DNA of 64,000 bases from an uncultured Flavobacteriales bacterium (GTDB lineage: Bacteria > Bacteroidota > Bacteroidia > Flavobacteriales > JBLHRE01): positions 41,591 to 105,590 of the forward strand of contig CAKZPI010000002.1 of the NCBI GenBank assembly GCA_937139155.1. Reading direction: 5' to 3'. Positions 10,801-20,700 of this stretch are shown piece after piece (position 1 is the first letter of the stretch; each line of letters starts with the position of its first letter). The notes below the pieces were generated by a model. It made no database searches. It worked only from the letters and a program-made list of their open reading frames with translations, and was not told the origin of the DNA. The position numbers and the translations under genes are program-made.

Positions 10801-11001
10801 GTATTCATGGAATGGGAGAATAGTGGCTTAAATGGCGATATACGTGTGTATAATGGAATAGGAGAGGTGATACTTTCCAAAACCAAAGAAGCAGGTAGCC
10901 AAAGAATTGAGATAGACCTTTCCAATTATCCATCTGGAATTTACCAGGTTGAATTCTCAAGAAAAGGAGAACGAAAGGTGCATTCATTGGTAATTGAATA
11001 G
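4873..11001 (+). CDS. Giant T9SS-secreted Ig/SprB-repeat adhesin, paralogue 1
   Basis: A 2042-aa surface protein. Residues 1-19 are a signal peptide (ILLLLLTVFANMVFGQ). Residues 20-210 form a beta-rich head with several Cys that looks like a MAM/jelly-roll module. Nine Ig-like repeats (about 214-934) each carry an early Cys, a YxWYxxG core and a closing xGC, the pattern of CHU_C-associated Ig domains. Twelve SprB-type repeats of about 80 aa follow (about 935-1870; motif SCNGxxDGxIxVxAxGGTPPYxYSID split over each unit), then one Cys-free repeat. A type A sorting tail (YPNPSTG, residues 1967-2042) closes it. Repeats of this kind form long extracellular stalks; SprB itself is a gliding adhesin. 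The ligand is unknown. It is first in an array of four same-strand paralogues. Confidence 0.93.
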   Translation: MKKILLLLLTVFANMVFGQNNITLLSESFESGSGNYTSSGVCDNCGGGYLFKRTQNTGGCFAGTSFSNIDGSWFWTAQDNDATAGGCATGGTVTFSAISLGAYDNIRLRFRAAATNGNAHASDDIIRFQYREGGGSWTNVVRFFGWDGNVSETMTENGQQNGTALSQSFQTFTYSLPASVPTSGQVEIRFYMIMDANSEAGVDLVELIGDCALPLPQITTLSADGTNNICPGQTVDLKTGNYSGDYKWYKDGVAIPNSNAQQITITESARYRVEFVGRTCNDTNSVFIGEYVPAPYSTISASGQLTFCDYENVVLTADETSDSYMWFQDGNALTSETTTSIEPRDYGSGDYQILLTSKDGCETFSEVKTVVVHYTQRPKVFENNQEVTSNDVLEVCQDYSLRLETGNKSAPDYKWYRNGALLNGETDFFLDIVYPDSGYYQVQVTEPNTCTRISDSINVRTLPAPAQPTIQASGSTFRCEGDSVKLRSTANGPGGYKWYLDGFEIIGADQRDYFAKEDGSYEVEVFSDQGCSRISPAFGVTVYPKPNKPTLNVGDTTELCRGDDITLVSSNAADYQWFLNNNPIANARFKGYTANTEGNYFVRIEDQNGCFNYSDTVYIRTNIDQVASIVANGSTTICPDDEVILTSNYQKGNQWFYNGKAVTGTKTQEFAARDSGIYFSVVSINGCTDTTNSIQVDLYPRPTAPVITPGDTAVCDGSNITFTASNSPNYQWYLDGQEIANANSSTYTATTSGLYFVEVVDANGCTNRDTVEFFKFFEDPVVVTPSDTTICADASITFTSNYSKGNQWYFNGSPIAGATDQLITVDQAGSYYVKVSINACVDSSEVVNLATNFAQSQPVITNNGSNLYCPGDSTELVSTNAVQYQWLRNGTEIPGANGKRLYPKEAGDYQVIAFNQFGCSDTSGTESIFTHPGPELTNVTTENNTCPGFSDGGITTSASGGTQPYEFSVDGNTWQPNGNFPNLGGGTYLLQVRDANGCGDSLEVQIIDNPTDLAISTAVFDASCWDIDDGKIFVSATGGQPPYEFSIDGINYQTSDEFSGLATGKYLARVRDNFGCEVFSDSLIVNSPDELIVQAQLENPISCAGESDAFITATALGGTPNYFFSIDGVNFQSSSQFPNLGPGIYQITLQDLNGCERVSDPILIEDPDTLKMDFAQVVQNVNCFGEKTGLISVGASGGTPPYEFSIDGVNYSAQQVISNLPAGEFVVTVRDSRFCTDESDTLIVTEGDELNISAQVGNHVDCFGYSTGQLIVGATGGTGPLEYSIDLVNYQPNGVFNGLPARTYDNITVRDSLGCVIFAEPVTINQPAPFELFGNLTQPISCAGAGDAVISMSSIGGAGGNTFSIDGGNSFFNDSIFTNLSPGTYNLVVQDAQGCQAQSPDPILIEEPAPLVLDTVLIDHLTCNGLGNGVINIFAQGGTPPLSYSVNGGQSFDTNPVVNSLSAGNYQVVIQDSRGCTLQGPAITLLQPDSLKATAAVTSPVSCNGVSDAVITVSSTGGNGGHLYSIDGGNTFQGSNVFSGLGAGVYTIQVNDNLDCQTILSVQVTEPSPITLTSLQKLDVSCNSAMDGKILAQATGGTGILYYSIDGGQTFQTNGIFNDLGPDSYTLVVKDTNDCESSPVQINVIEPDSLLTGLAVVSPINCNGIATGTLKALTNGGTKPYQYSLNGAPPVSDSIFDNLQPGNYSVTVTDAKGCVVNSSVSALSAPPAMNVSASVLGQLSCHDSDDGTISASATGGVGNYQYALDTNNFGPSNVFTNLPAGTYTVYVKDGNDCIVETNEVELLNPNELFVNINVDYEVSCFGGSDAQITAWSLGGNGNKLYSLNGGPLTSVPVFENLSAGQFVVTAVDDNGCAVSDTVQLNNPTELVISLDDYQVATNGNNGYIRLDVQGGTPPYTYIWNNGATTEDIFNLSNGTYSVTVTDDNDCKKNFQFQLPGISIEEEGMSFQLYPNPSTGIVFMEWENSGLNGDIRVYNGIGEVILSKTKEAGSQRIEIDLSNYPSGIYQVEFSRKGERKVHSLVIE

Positions 11002-11093
11002 GTAAGAAAACACAATTTGAAACCCTTAATAATAAGGCTGGATAAAAAGCTTAGCTTAAGTTTACTAAAGCAAAGGTCTAAATAACACTTAAG

Positions 11094-14000
11094 ATGAAAA
11101 TTAAGACTACATATTTCATTTATTTAATCGGCTTGCTCTTGATTGGTGGAACTGCCTCAGCTCAGGATGTAAATGTTGAGTTATACAATCAAACTTTTAA
11201 TAGTTGCACTGCCGGAGCACCACCAAATTGCGGGACCTATACTGGGGCACAACTTACAGGTACTCAGTTTTACATCAATAATTCGACCGCGGCTTGCACA
11301 ATTAATGGAAAAACCCTTTCTCTATCAAACGTTACCTCAACTGGGGGGGTAACCGTTACTAATATTTGTACTTACGGTGAGACTGCTGTTGATCTTCAAT
11401 TGTACTTTAACGCCATTAACCTAACGAACTGGACCAATATTCGATTAGAATATGATTGGAAAGGTTCAGCCGAAGGAAATGGTTTTGATTTTGCAAAGGC
11501 TATCTACTCTTTAGATGGAGGAACCTTTGCTGATGTACCAAACTCTGATGAAATTGCCAATGGTGGTCTGACTACCGATATTGTTGATTTTAACGCAGCT
11601 GATAATGAAGGTACTGTTTATATTGGATTTCGTTGGACACAAGACGGGATAAATGATGGTAGCCTCTTTGGTCCTGTGGCAATTGATAATGTAAAAATAT
11701 TTGGAGACTGCTCTCTACAAAGACCTGCTATTTCATTGCAGTCTGGAAACTCTACCTTCTGTGAAGGAAACGCCGCAATATTAGAGTCAACTGTTCCAGG
11801 TGGGGGTGGAGGATACCAGTGGTATAAGGATGGTAATCCAATTTCTGGGGAAGATCAAAGAACCCTTGTTGTAACTGAATCAGGTGATTATACAGTTGAA
11901 TTTGTTGCACAAGAATGTAATAAAGTTTCATTAGCTCAAACCATAGTTGTGAATCCTTCACCGTCAGCCCCTTTGGTTACGGCTAGCGGACCAACCCAAG
12001 TTTGCCAAGGTCAGGGAGGAGGGCAATTGACCTTAACCTCTACTGCAGGGTCAACCTACCAATGGTTTGTGGATGGAACCTTAATTCCCGGACAAGTTTT
12101 CCAGAACATTCAGCCTCAATCGGCAGGAGATTATGTGGTTCGTATTACCAATTCGCAAGGTTGTGAAGCTTTTTCAGCACCCACCACGGTAAATGTTGCC
12201 CCAGCCCCTGATCAGCCCTTTATTTTCGCAACCAACGGGGAAACTGAAATTTGTCCAGGACAAAGCGTTGAGCTTAATTCAACGGAATCGGGCAATCTTC
12301 AATGGTATCTTGATGGAGTGGCCATTTCAGGTGCCGATGCTCAAAATTATTTTGCTACAAGTCCGGGAGATTACACCGTTGAAGTAGCCAATGGAAATTG
12401 TAAGGCAATGTCTGATCCATACACCCTATCACAAGGTCAGGGTCCGGTAAAGCCAACCATTTCACCAAATTCTGATACCCTTGAAACCTGCCAGGGTTCG
12501 CCTGTGGCATTATTCTCCTCTGGAGCAGATGGTTATCAGTGGTTTAGAGATGGAAATAAAATATCAGGAGCTACCAATCAAGCTTATTCAGCCTCCATTC
12601 AAGGAAATTATACCGTAGTTACCTTTGCTACCGGAGATCCATGTGGGGCAGAATCAGACCCCGTTTATGTGGTTGTCAACCCAGTTACTATTCCCGTGGC
12701 AACGGCAAACGGACCTACAACATTTTGTGATGGAGGTTCGGTGTTAATTTCTTCAAGCCCTTCTTCCAGATACCAATGGTTTCGAAATGGAGTAGCCCTG
12801 GCCAACGATACCAATCAAACGTATAGGGCTTCTCAAACAGGGTCCTACCGTGTTCGAGTTACCAATGAACATGGATGCGAGGCCAATTCAAACTCCATTT
12901 CTGTTACAGTAAGTCCTTCCCCAACCAAACCTACTATTGTACCTGGAGGAACGGTGAATATCTGTGAGGGACAAACAAGAACATTGACTTCTAGTTCAGC
13001 CTCATCCTACCAGTGGTTCAAAAATGGCATTCCAATTAATAACGCCACCTCAAAAACCTATGTAGTAAGTGAAACTGGATCATATACCGTTCAAGTTTCC
13101 AATGGTTCAGGATGCTCTAATAATTCTGACCCAACCATTGTGAATGTGAACCAAAAGCCTGATGTTCCAGTTGTTTCAAACAACGGTCCGTTGAGCTTCT
13201 GCCCTGGCGGAGACGTTACCCTTACTTCTGACCAAGCAGATGCTTACCAATGGTATAAGGATGGAAGTTTTATTTCCGGAGCCAACGGACAGTCTTATGT
13301 GGCCAACACTACCGGAGCCTATCAGGTTGCCGTTAGTTCAGGTGCAGGATGTACCCGCTTTTCGGATACCGTCTTTGTAACTGTAAATGTTGAAGAGAAA
13401 CCAACAGTAAACCCAAATGGATCTCTTACTTTTTGCAGCAATGAAACCTTAACCCTTACTTCTTCTTACGATTCAGGAAATCAATGGGTGAAAGATGGGG
13501 TTCATATGAATGGTGAAAACGGAAGAGATTTAATTGTAAACCAGCCTGGTGATTATTATGTGATTGTAAACATTCAGGGTTGCGAGGATTCTTCAGATGT
13601 AGTTTCAATTACAGAACTACAAGCTCCGGCACAGCCAGATATAAACCCAGCCAACGATACAATCATTATTTGTGTAGGTGAAACAGAGGTATTTACAACT
13701 ACTGCAAGTCTTCCAAAGCAATGGTTTAAAAACAATCAGCCCGTTACAGGTTCTACCAACTCAACATTCGTTGCTGCATCGGAAGGGTATTATAAGGTTC
13801 AGGTAACTGATTCGAACAACGGCTGTACGGAGTTCTCAGATTCAGTATTTTTAAGAGTAATATTTGAAAACCCACCAATTGTAGAACCAGGTGATTTAAC
13901 CATTTGCTCTAATGAAACTGGGTTCCTTTATAGTAATTATCAGGGGCAAGGAGCCGATATTCAATGGAAAAGGAACGGAAACCCTCTTCCTTTTGCCAAA

Positions 14001-17000
14001 GAGGATAGTTTAGAAGTTTCAAACCCTGGTGATTATTCTTATGATATTGTTTTAGAGGGTTGTACTGCTACTTCCAATGAAGTTAGCGTCACTGTTAATT
14101 CAGCTCCTAATGGAACCCAAATTGTAGCTGGGGGCTCTACTACTTTCTGCCCTGGAGGTTCAGTTACCCTTCAGTCAACTCAAGCTAATGCCTACCAATG
14201 GCATAAAGATGATAAGGTAATTACCGGAGAGGAAAGCCAAAACTATCAAGCTTTTGATGAGGGTGATTACTACGTTGTAGTTTTCAATGCTGCAGGATGT
14301 GCTGATACATCAAATACAATATCCGTTGATCATAATGCTCAGCCTGAGATTTTAGGAGTGAATATTGAAGACAACCTCTGTGAGGGTGTAAGTGAAGGAT
14401 CAGCGGAAATTATTGTAACTGACGGAGCTGCTCCTTATAGCTACAGTCTTGATAATCAAGTTTATTATGCTTCAAATACTTTTGACAATTTAGTAGCAGG
14501 AGACTATATAGCATATGTTCTTGATGTAAACAATTGCATGGATACCATGTCCTTCACCATTGAGAATGTGGTTACCAATTTGAGTGTTTCCGCAGGCCTT
14601 AATAAAGACATAACCTGTCGGGATGATAATGACGCTATCATTCGGGCAACGGGTTCGGGTGGAGACGGTCAATACATGTATAGCCTAAATGGAGGACCTT
14701 TCCAAACCCAACGGAACTTTACCAACCTTGGAGAAGGTAGTTATGTGATTACCATGACCGATGGAAATGGATGTACCGCAGAGTCAAATACCATTACCAT
14801 TACTAATCCGGATAGCTTGAAAATAACCCAAACTGTGGTGAATGAAATTACATGTCACGATGAAAATAATGGGGTAATCGAGGCTAGTGTTGTAGGAGGT
14901 GTGCCACCTTATAAATACAGTATTGATGGAGGGTTAACCTTTAAGAATAGTCCAAGTTTTACCAATTTAGGGCCCGGGGTTTATAGAATTCGTGTGAAAG
15001 ACAAAAACGGATGTATTAAGGTTGTTTCAAGAAGAGATACCCTTACCAATCCCAAGGAAGTGGAATTATTATCTGCTGTAAAGGTTGCCGATGCCCTTTG
15101 TTTCGGTCAAGCGAATGGTCAAATCAATGTATTTGCCAAGGGCGGCTTTAACGATTCACTTGAATATTCAGCTGACGGAATCAACTGGCAATGGATGGAC
15201 TCAGTACTAATGGTTCCTGCTGGCACCTATCAGGTGGTGGTTCGTGACCCTCATGGCTGTACTGATACTGCCGCCAATATTATTACAGTAAATCAGCCGG
15301 AGCAAATCACAGGCTCAATTGCAGTATTAAATCATGTTAGTTGTAATGGTGGAAGTGATGCCTCAATTGTAGTCACTGCTTCCGGAGGAACACCACCCCT
15401 TAAGTATTCAATTGATAATGGTGCAACCTATCAATCAGAAGACGTTATAACAGGGTTGAGCTCTGGTTTAACAAGTGTCCTGGTTGAAGATACAAATGGT
15501 TGTACAATTACCTTAAGTACCTTCTTATTCCAGCCTCAGCCATTTACTCTTTCCGCAACATTAACCAAGGATATTTCTTGCTTTGGCGAGGATGATGCAG
15601 TAATCGCTTGTATTCCTAGCGGTGGAGCACCAGGACAAAAGGAGTATTCTTTAGACAATGGACAAAACTGGCAAACCAATAATGTATTTGCTGATTTAGG
15701 TCCTGGAAACTATACCCCAATGGTACGTGATAAGAATGGATGTACAGCTTCAGCTCAGCCTATTCAAGTTACTTCACCTCCCCAAATTTTCGTTTCGGTT
15801 AACGCTTCCAATGTATCCTGTAACGGGGCAGGGGATGCCTTCTTAACCATTACCGCTTCAGGCGGTCTAGGAAACCTTCAATACTCAATTGACGGAGGTA
15901 ATACCTATTCAACAACATCTGATTATCAAGGGATAGCCCCTGGAACTTATCAGGTAATAGTTAAAGATGGTTCAGACTGTGAAAAGGATGGTGGTTTCTT
16001 TACCATTACTGAACCTTCAGCCTTAACCTTGTCGGCAGTCATTGATCAGAATGAATCATGCTTCGGTTCAGAAGATGCTCAGGTATCTGCCTTCGTTTCA
16101 GGAGGAAATCCACCATATACTTTCCAGTTGAACGGTTTAAATGACCAAATTGACGATGGGGTATATGAGGATTTGGCTAGTGGTGACTATGTAGTTACAG
16201 TTACCGATGCCAATGGATGTACGGATACCACGGATACATTAAATATCTCAGCCCCGGATGCAGTTGTAATTGATTCGGTTTTCATTAGCCATATTTCATG
16301 TAAAGGAAATGTAGATGGTCAGATTATGGTGAAAGCCAGTGGAGGAGTAGGAGACAGCATAAGCTATAGCATTGACGGTGCAAACTTTACAGGTGATTCC
16401 ATTTTTACAAGCCTCCCAGCAGGAAACTATACCGTGGTGGTTCGTGACGAGGCAAATGGATGTTTATCAGAGGTGAAATTGGTGTCGATTATAGAACCAG
16501 GCTTGCTTACCATTGCTCCCGTAATTGATAACCATGTAACCTGTTCGGGGCTTCAAGACGGGCAAATTTCAGCATCTATTACAGGAGGAACCCCTCCGTA
16601 TTTATACAGTATTGATAATGGAACAACCCTTCAGGTAGATAGTTTCTTTGGAGGATTACCAGCGGGTAATTATAGCCTATATGTAGTTGACTCCGAAGGA
16701 TGTACAGCCAGTTCAATTTCAACCACCGTATTGAACCCTGTAGCCCTATCAATAACGGCGAATATTTCTAAGCCCATGACTTGCAATGGCGCTAACGATG
16801 CCATCATAGTAGCAAATGGTCAGGGAGGAACAGGAGATCTTTCCTTTAGCATTAATTCAGGTCCATGGCAATCCAGTCCGAGCTTTGATAGCTTAGCAGC
16901 TGGAATCTATGTGGTTTCGGTTCAGGATGAGAATGGATGTATTCAAAATGCACCTGCAATTACCATTCAGAATCCTCCGGTATTGAACTTCTCAGCAATG

Positions 17001-17696
17001 GTTACAAAAGAGGTTTCTTGCTTCGGAGCCAGTGATGGACAAATTGTTGTAACCGCCTCAGGCGGAGTAGGCACGAAATTCTATTCTAAGGATGGAGGCA
17101 TTACCTATCAAAGTTCAAATACTTTTTCTAACCTAAGCTTTGACCTTTATACCATTCAGGTTAAGGACGCTAATAATTGCATTCACGATACCGTGATTCA
17201 AATGAATCAACCCAATGCCATTCAAGTGCAAGCAAATGTTGTGAATGAATCCAATATGGGTAATGATGGGTCAATTAGTTTGAATGTAACTGGAGGAACT
17301 CCGCCTTATACCTATAATTGGACCAACGGAGATTCCACTGCAACCATTACCGGTTTAGAGGGAGGAAATTATTCAGTGGTTATTGTGGATGCCAACGGGT
17401 GCCAGAAGGTGTTTACCCAAACCATATCATCTTCCGTTTCCCTTGAAGAGGATGGCTTAGAGGCAATTCGGGTTTATCCGAACCCGGCAACTACCCAGTT
17501 TACCATTGAAATACCTGCAACCATAGGAAAGGTTGAATACGTGATTTACAATGAATTGGGAGAAATTATGACCCAGGCTCAAAAACGAGGAGGTCAAAAC
17601 CTTAATATTGCCGTTGAAAAATGGCCTAAAGGTGTATATATGATAAGATACATAAGTAGTGGAGATACCCATGTTGAATCAATTGTTATCCAATAA
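11094..17696 (+). CDS. Giant T9SS-secreted Ig/SprB-repeat adhesin, paralogue 2
   Basis: A 2200-aa paralogue of the preceding protein. The signal peptide (residues 1-24) ends near TASAQ. The head (about 25-205, ending AIDNVKIFGDC) is again MAM/jelly-roll-like but its sequence differs from that of paralogue 1. Eleven Ig-like repeats (about 207-1083) have YQWYKDG-type cores, and twelve SprB-type repeats follow (about 1084-2035). Next comes the Cys-free cap repeat (TPPYTYNWTNGDSTATITGL) and the type A sorting tail starting at VYPNPATTQF (about 2120-2200). The gap to the previous gene is 92 bases and to the next 13 bases, consistent with an operon. It is expected to be anchored on or released from the outer surface by T9SS; the binding target is unknown. 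Confidence 0.93.
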   Translation: MKIKTTYFIYLIGLLLIGGTASAQDVNVELYNQTFNSCTAGAPPNCGTYTGAQLTGTQFYINNSTAACTINGKTLSLSNVTSTGGVTVTNICTYGETAVDLQLYFNAINLTNWTNIRLEYDWKGSAEGNGFDFAKAIYSLDGGTFADVPNSDEIANGGLTTDIVDFNAADNEGTVYIGFRWTQDGINDGSLFGPVAIDNVKIFGDCSLQRPAISLQSGNSTFCEGNAAILESTVPGGGGGYQWYKDGNPISGEDQRTLVVTESGDYTVEFVAQECNKVSLAQTIVVNPSPSAPLVTASGPTQVCQGQGGGQLTLTSTAGSTYQWFVDGTLIPGQVFQNIQPQSAGDYVVRITNSQGCEAFSAPTTVNVAPAPDQPFIFATNGETEICPGQSVELNSTESGNLQWYLDGVAISGADAQNYFATSPGDYTVEVANGNCKAMSDPYTLSQGQGPVKPTISPNSDTLETCQGSPVALFSSGADGYQWFRDGNKISGATNQAYSASIQGNYTVVTFATGDPCGAESDPVYVVVNPVTIPVATANGPTTFCDGGSVLISSSPSSRYQWFRNGVALANDTNQTYRASQTGSYRVRVTNEHGCEANSNSISVTVSPSPTKPTIVPGGTVNICEGQTRTLTSSSASSYQWFKNGIPINNATSKTYVVSETGSYTVQVSNGSGCSNNSDPTIVNVNQKPDVPVVSNNGPLSFCPGGDVTLTSDQADAYQWYKDGSFISGANGQSYVANTTGAYQVAVSSGAGCTRFSDTVFVTVNVEEKPTVNPNGSLTFCSNETLTLTSSYDSGNQWVKDGVHMNGENGRDLIVNQPGDYYVIVNIQGCEDSSDVVSITELQAPAQPDINPANDTIIICVGETEVFTTTASLPKQWFKNNQPVTGSTNSTFVAASEGYYKVQVTDSNNGCTEFSDSVFLRVIFENPPIVEPGDLTICSNETGFLYSNYQGQGADIQWKRNGNPLPFAKEDSLEVSNPGDYSYDIVLEGCTATSNEVSVTVNSAPNGTQIVAGGSTTFCPGGSVTLQSTQANAYQWHKDDKVITGEESQNYQAFDEGDYYVVVFNAAGCADTSNTISVDHNAQPEILGVNIEDNLCEGVSEGSAEIIVTDGAAPYSYSLDNQVYYASNTFDNLVAGDYIAYVLDVNNCMDTMSFTIENVVTNLSVSAGLNKDITCRDDNDAIIRATGSGGDGQYMYSLNGGPFQTQRNFTNLGEGSYVITMTDGNGCTAESNTITITNPDSLKITQTVVNEITCHDENNGVIEASVVGGVPPYKYSIDGGLTFKNSPSFTNLGPGVYRIRVKDKNGCIKVVSRRDTLTNPKEVELLSAVKVADALCFGQANGQINVFAKGGFNDSLEYSADGINWQWMDSVLMVPAGTYQVVVRDPHGCTDTAANIITVNQPEQITGSIAVLNHVSCNGGSDASIVVTASGGTPPLKYSIDNGATYQSEDVITGLSSGLTSVLVEDTNGCTITLSTFLFQPQPFTLSATLTKDISCFGEDDAVIACIPSGGAPGQKEYSLDNGQNWQTNNVFADLGPGNYTPMVRDKNGCTASAQPIQVTSPPQIFVSVNASNVSCNGAGDAFLTITASGGLGNLQYSIDGGNTYSTTSDYQGIAPGTYQVIVKDGSDCEKDGGFFTITEPSALTLSAVIDQNESCFGSEDAQVSAFVSGGNPPYTFQLNGLNDQIDDGVYEDLASGDYVVTVTDANGCTDTTDTLNISAPDAVVIDSVFISHISCKGNVDGQIMVKASGGVGDSISYSIDGANFTGDSIFTSLPAGNYTVVVRDEANGCLSEVKLVSIIEPGLLTIAPVIDNHVTCSGLQDGQISASITGGTPPYLYSIDNGTTLQVDSFFGGLPAGNYSLYVVDSEGCTASSISTTVLNPVALSITANISKPMTCNGANDAIIVANGQGGTGDLSFSINSGPWQSSPSFDSLAAGIYVVSVQDENGCIQNAPAITIQNPPVLNFSAMVTKEVSCFGASDGQIVVTASGGVGTKFYSKDGGITYQSSNTFSNLSFDLYTIQVKDANNCIHDTVIQMNQPNAIQVQANVVNESNMGNDGSISLNVTGGTPPYTYNWTNGDSTATITGLEGGNYSVVIVDANGCQKVFTQTISSSVSLEEDGLEAIRVYPNPATTQFTIEIPATIGKVEYVIYNELGEIMTQAQKRGGQNLNIAVEKWPKGVYMIRYISSGDTHVESIVIQ

Positions 17697-17709
17697 GAAT
17701 TACAGAGAA

Positions 17710-20700
17710 ATGAAGTATTTGAAGAGTTTAGCTTTATTGGTTTTTGTTCTTGTTGGATTTCAGGGGTGGGGGCAAATTTCATCTTTGTATTGTAATGCAA
17801 CAGGGCCCCAGTCTCAAGATTGTACCAAGGGTGGTTCTAATAATTGTTGTACCAATTTTTTTATAACAAGGGTCCAATTAGGAACCTTGGACAATCAAGT
17901 AAATGATTGTGGCCCTAGTAGTAACAACTATACTGATTACAGCAGTACGGTTGTTGTTTTACAGCCTGGGCAAAATTATAGTCTGGTAGTTGAAAAATCG
18001 GGATCGGGTAATATCAGTCCAATGGTAACCGCATTTTTAGACTTTAATCAAGACCGTTCATTTTCTGACGACGAAAGGTTTACCCTAAGTGTTAATACCA
18101 TTGGAACTGGAAACACCTACAATGGAAACATTGTGATTCCTCCTACGGTGACTGCTGGTTCTGCCTTGTTAAGAATCAGGGGACATGATACCGCTTTTGA
18201 TGATCAACCTTTATCGGGTTGTGAAACAACACCTTACGGTGAAACGGAAGACTACAGGTTTGATTTTGTAGCTCCACAATGTGGAGTGGTTACAGACGCT
18301 GGACCAGATGTAAGCATTTGTGATGGAAACTCAGTTCAAATAGGGGGCTCTCCAGCAGCTACAGGGGGTAATACTCCTTATCAATACTCATGGACCCCAA
18401 CAGCAGGGTTATCTGATCCCAGCATTGCTAACCCAATTGCTAGTCCTACCTCTACCACAACTTATACACTAACCGTTACAGATGATAATGGGAATGGATG
18501 TAGTTCCTCTGACGACGTGGTGGTTACGGTAAATAATTTTCCAGCAGTGCCAAGCATTTCCTACTCGGGCAATGACACGGTTTGTAGTCCAAATCAGGTC
18601 ACGCTCTCTTCTTCATCTGCAGATGGGTATCAATGGTTCCTTGACGGAAACCTGATTTCAGGAGCAGATCAAAAAGATTACGATGCTACGGTTTCTGGAG
18701 ATTATACGGTTGAAATCACCAATTCAGACGGATGTAAAAACTTATCCGACCCGGAAACTCTATTCTTTTACGATGATTTAAGCCCAAGCATTTCTGCTTC
18801 AGGGAACACCACCGTGTGTTCACCGGCAACGGTTGATTTGAATTATACAAGCTCTCAACCAGGAACTGAATTTGAATGGTATAAAGATGGAGCTTTAATT
18901 CCTGCAGCAAATTCTGCAACCTATACGGCTAGCTCATCAGGTGATTACCATGCCTTAGAGTATTATTTGAATAATGGAAAACGGTATTGTGATGAAGCAT
19001 CAAATACCATTACGGTTCAGGTAGTTGGCAGTCTTCCAAAACCTACGGTTGAGTTTCTTGGGGCTAGTGGTGTCTGTACCAATTCAAACGATTCCATTGA
19101 TTTAAAAGCCTCGGTTGACGGAGTAGATTATGAATGGTTCAGGGACGGAACCACCCTTGGGCTTACCAGCCAAATCATCCGGGTAAGAGCTACTGGCGAT
19201 TATCATGTAGAGATTACAAGTGGAAACTGCTCTCAAGTTTCTGATACCGTAACGGTTTCTTCATCCACCCCAGTTCAACCTACGGTATCTACAAATTCAA
19301 CCAATCCAAAATGTCCATCAGATGCTGTTGTTCTAGAGTCTACCCTTGACTCAAACTACCAGTGGATGTACAATGGACAGGTAATTTCCGGTGCCGATGA
19401 AAAGACCTTTTCAGCCGTTGATCCTGGTTCTTATCAGGTGATTACTTTTAATAGTGTAGGCTGTGCTGACACTTCAAATCCTTTTCAGGTAAATAATTTT
19501 CAAGGCTCTCAAAAGCCAACCATCGCTCCGGATGGACCTACCGTATTCTGTTCAGGCGATAGTGTACGTTTATTTGCCACTTCAGGAAATAGCTACCAAT
19601 GGTACAAGAATGGAAACCAAATTTCCGGGGCTAACAAAGTAAGCTACCTTGTTCTTGAGTCTGGGTTTTATCAATTGGAAACCTTAGACGGGAATGGCTG
19701 TCAAACCATTTCTGATTCATTAGAAGTAACCGTAACACCCCCACCGGCAAAGCCAGCCATTACGGCTTCTGGTTCAACCGATGTTTGTCACCCGGATTCA
19801 GTAATAATTTCTGCTCCTTCAAACTATCAGACCTACCAATGGTATAGGGATGGAGTGGCCATTCAAGGGGCAACCCAAAAAGACTTTACTGTAAAGTTAT
19901 CTGGAGGCTATGAGGTTCTGGTTACCGACGCGAATGGATGCTCAAATACTTCCGATATCCGGTTCTTTACCGTTCGTTTGGATCGTGAGCCTAAGATTTC
20001 TTATTTAGGTTCAACTACCATTTGTGATGGGCAAAAATTAAGACTTCGATCAAATTATACATCTGGCAACCAATGGTATTTAGATGGAGCAGCAATCCCT
20101 AATGCCAATGGAGACTCTTATGAGGCAACCCAATCAGGTAAGTACCATTTTGTGGTAACTGATGCTTCTTGCTCTAGGAACTCTGATACGGTTGAAGTGT
20201 CAGTAAACGACCTACCAAACAAACCTGACATTAGTCCAAAACTTGATTCAGTTATTTGTGCCGGTGAATCAATCACCTTTAGAACTACGGCCCCAGGTAA
20301 TAAGTCATGGTATAAAAACGGAGAGTTAATCTTCAATACAAATCAAGATACCTTAGTAGTTACTAGCTCAGGTGATTATTTTGTTGAAGTTTCAGATTCA
20401 AATAACTGTTCTGAGTTTTCGGATACGGTAAAAGTAACCGTGCTGTTTGAATCTCCTTTGGCAATTACCCCTGGAGATACGGTAATTTGCGACAATGCAA
20501 CCATACCGTTAACTGCGAACAATGTTTCAGGTAACCAATGGTTCTTTAATGGCAACCCAATTCAAGGGGCAACCGGGCAGGTTTACAATGCAAATGCCGC
20601 AGGTTCATACCATGTTGAGGCAACAGTTGGGAGATGCTCAGATGTTTCTGACCCCATAACCATTTCTCATATTTCTGGCCCGGGACAGACCCCAACCGCT

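Noticed and set aside
17659..17709. Upstream start of adhesin 3
   Set aside because: It overlaps the coding end of adhesin 2 and would place the signal peptide internally.
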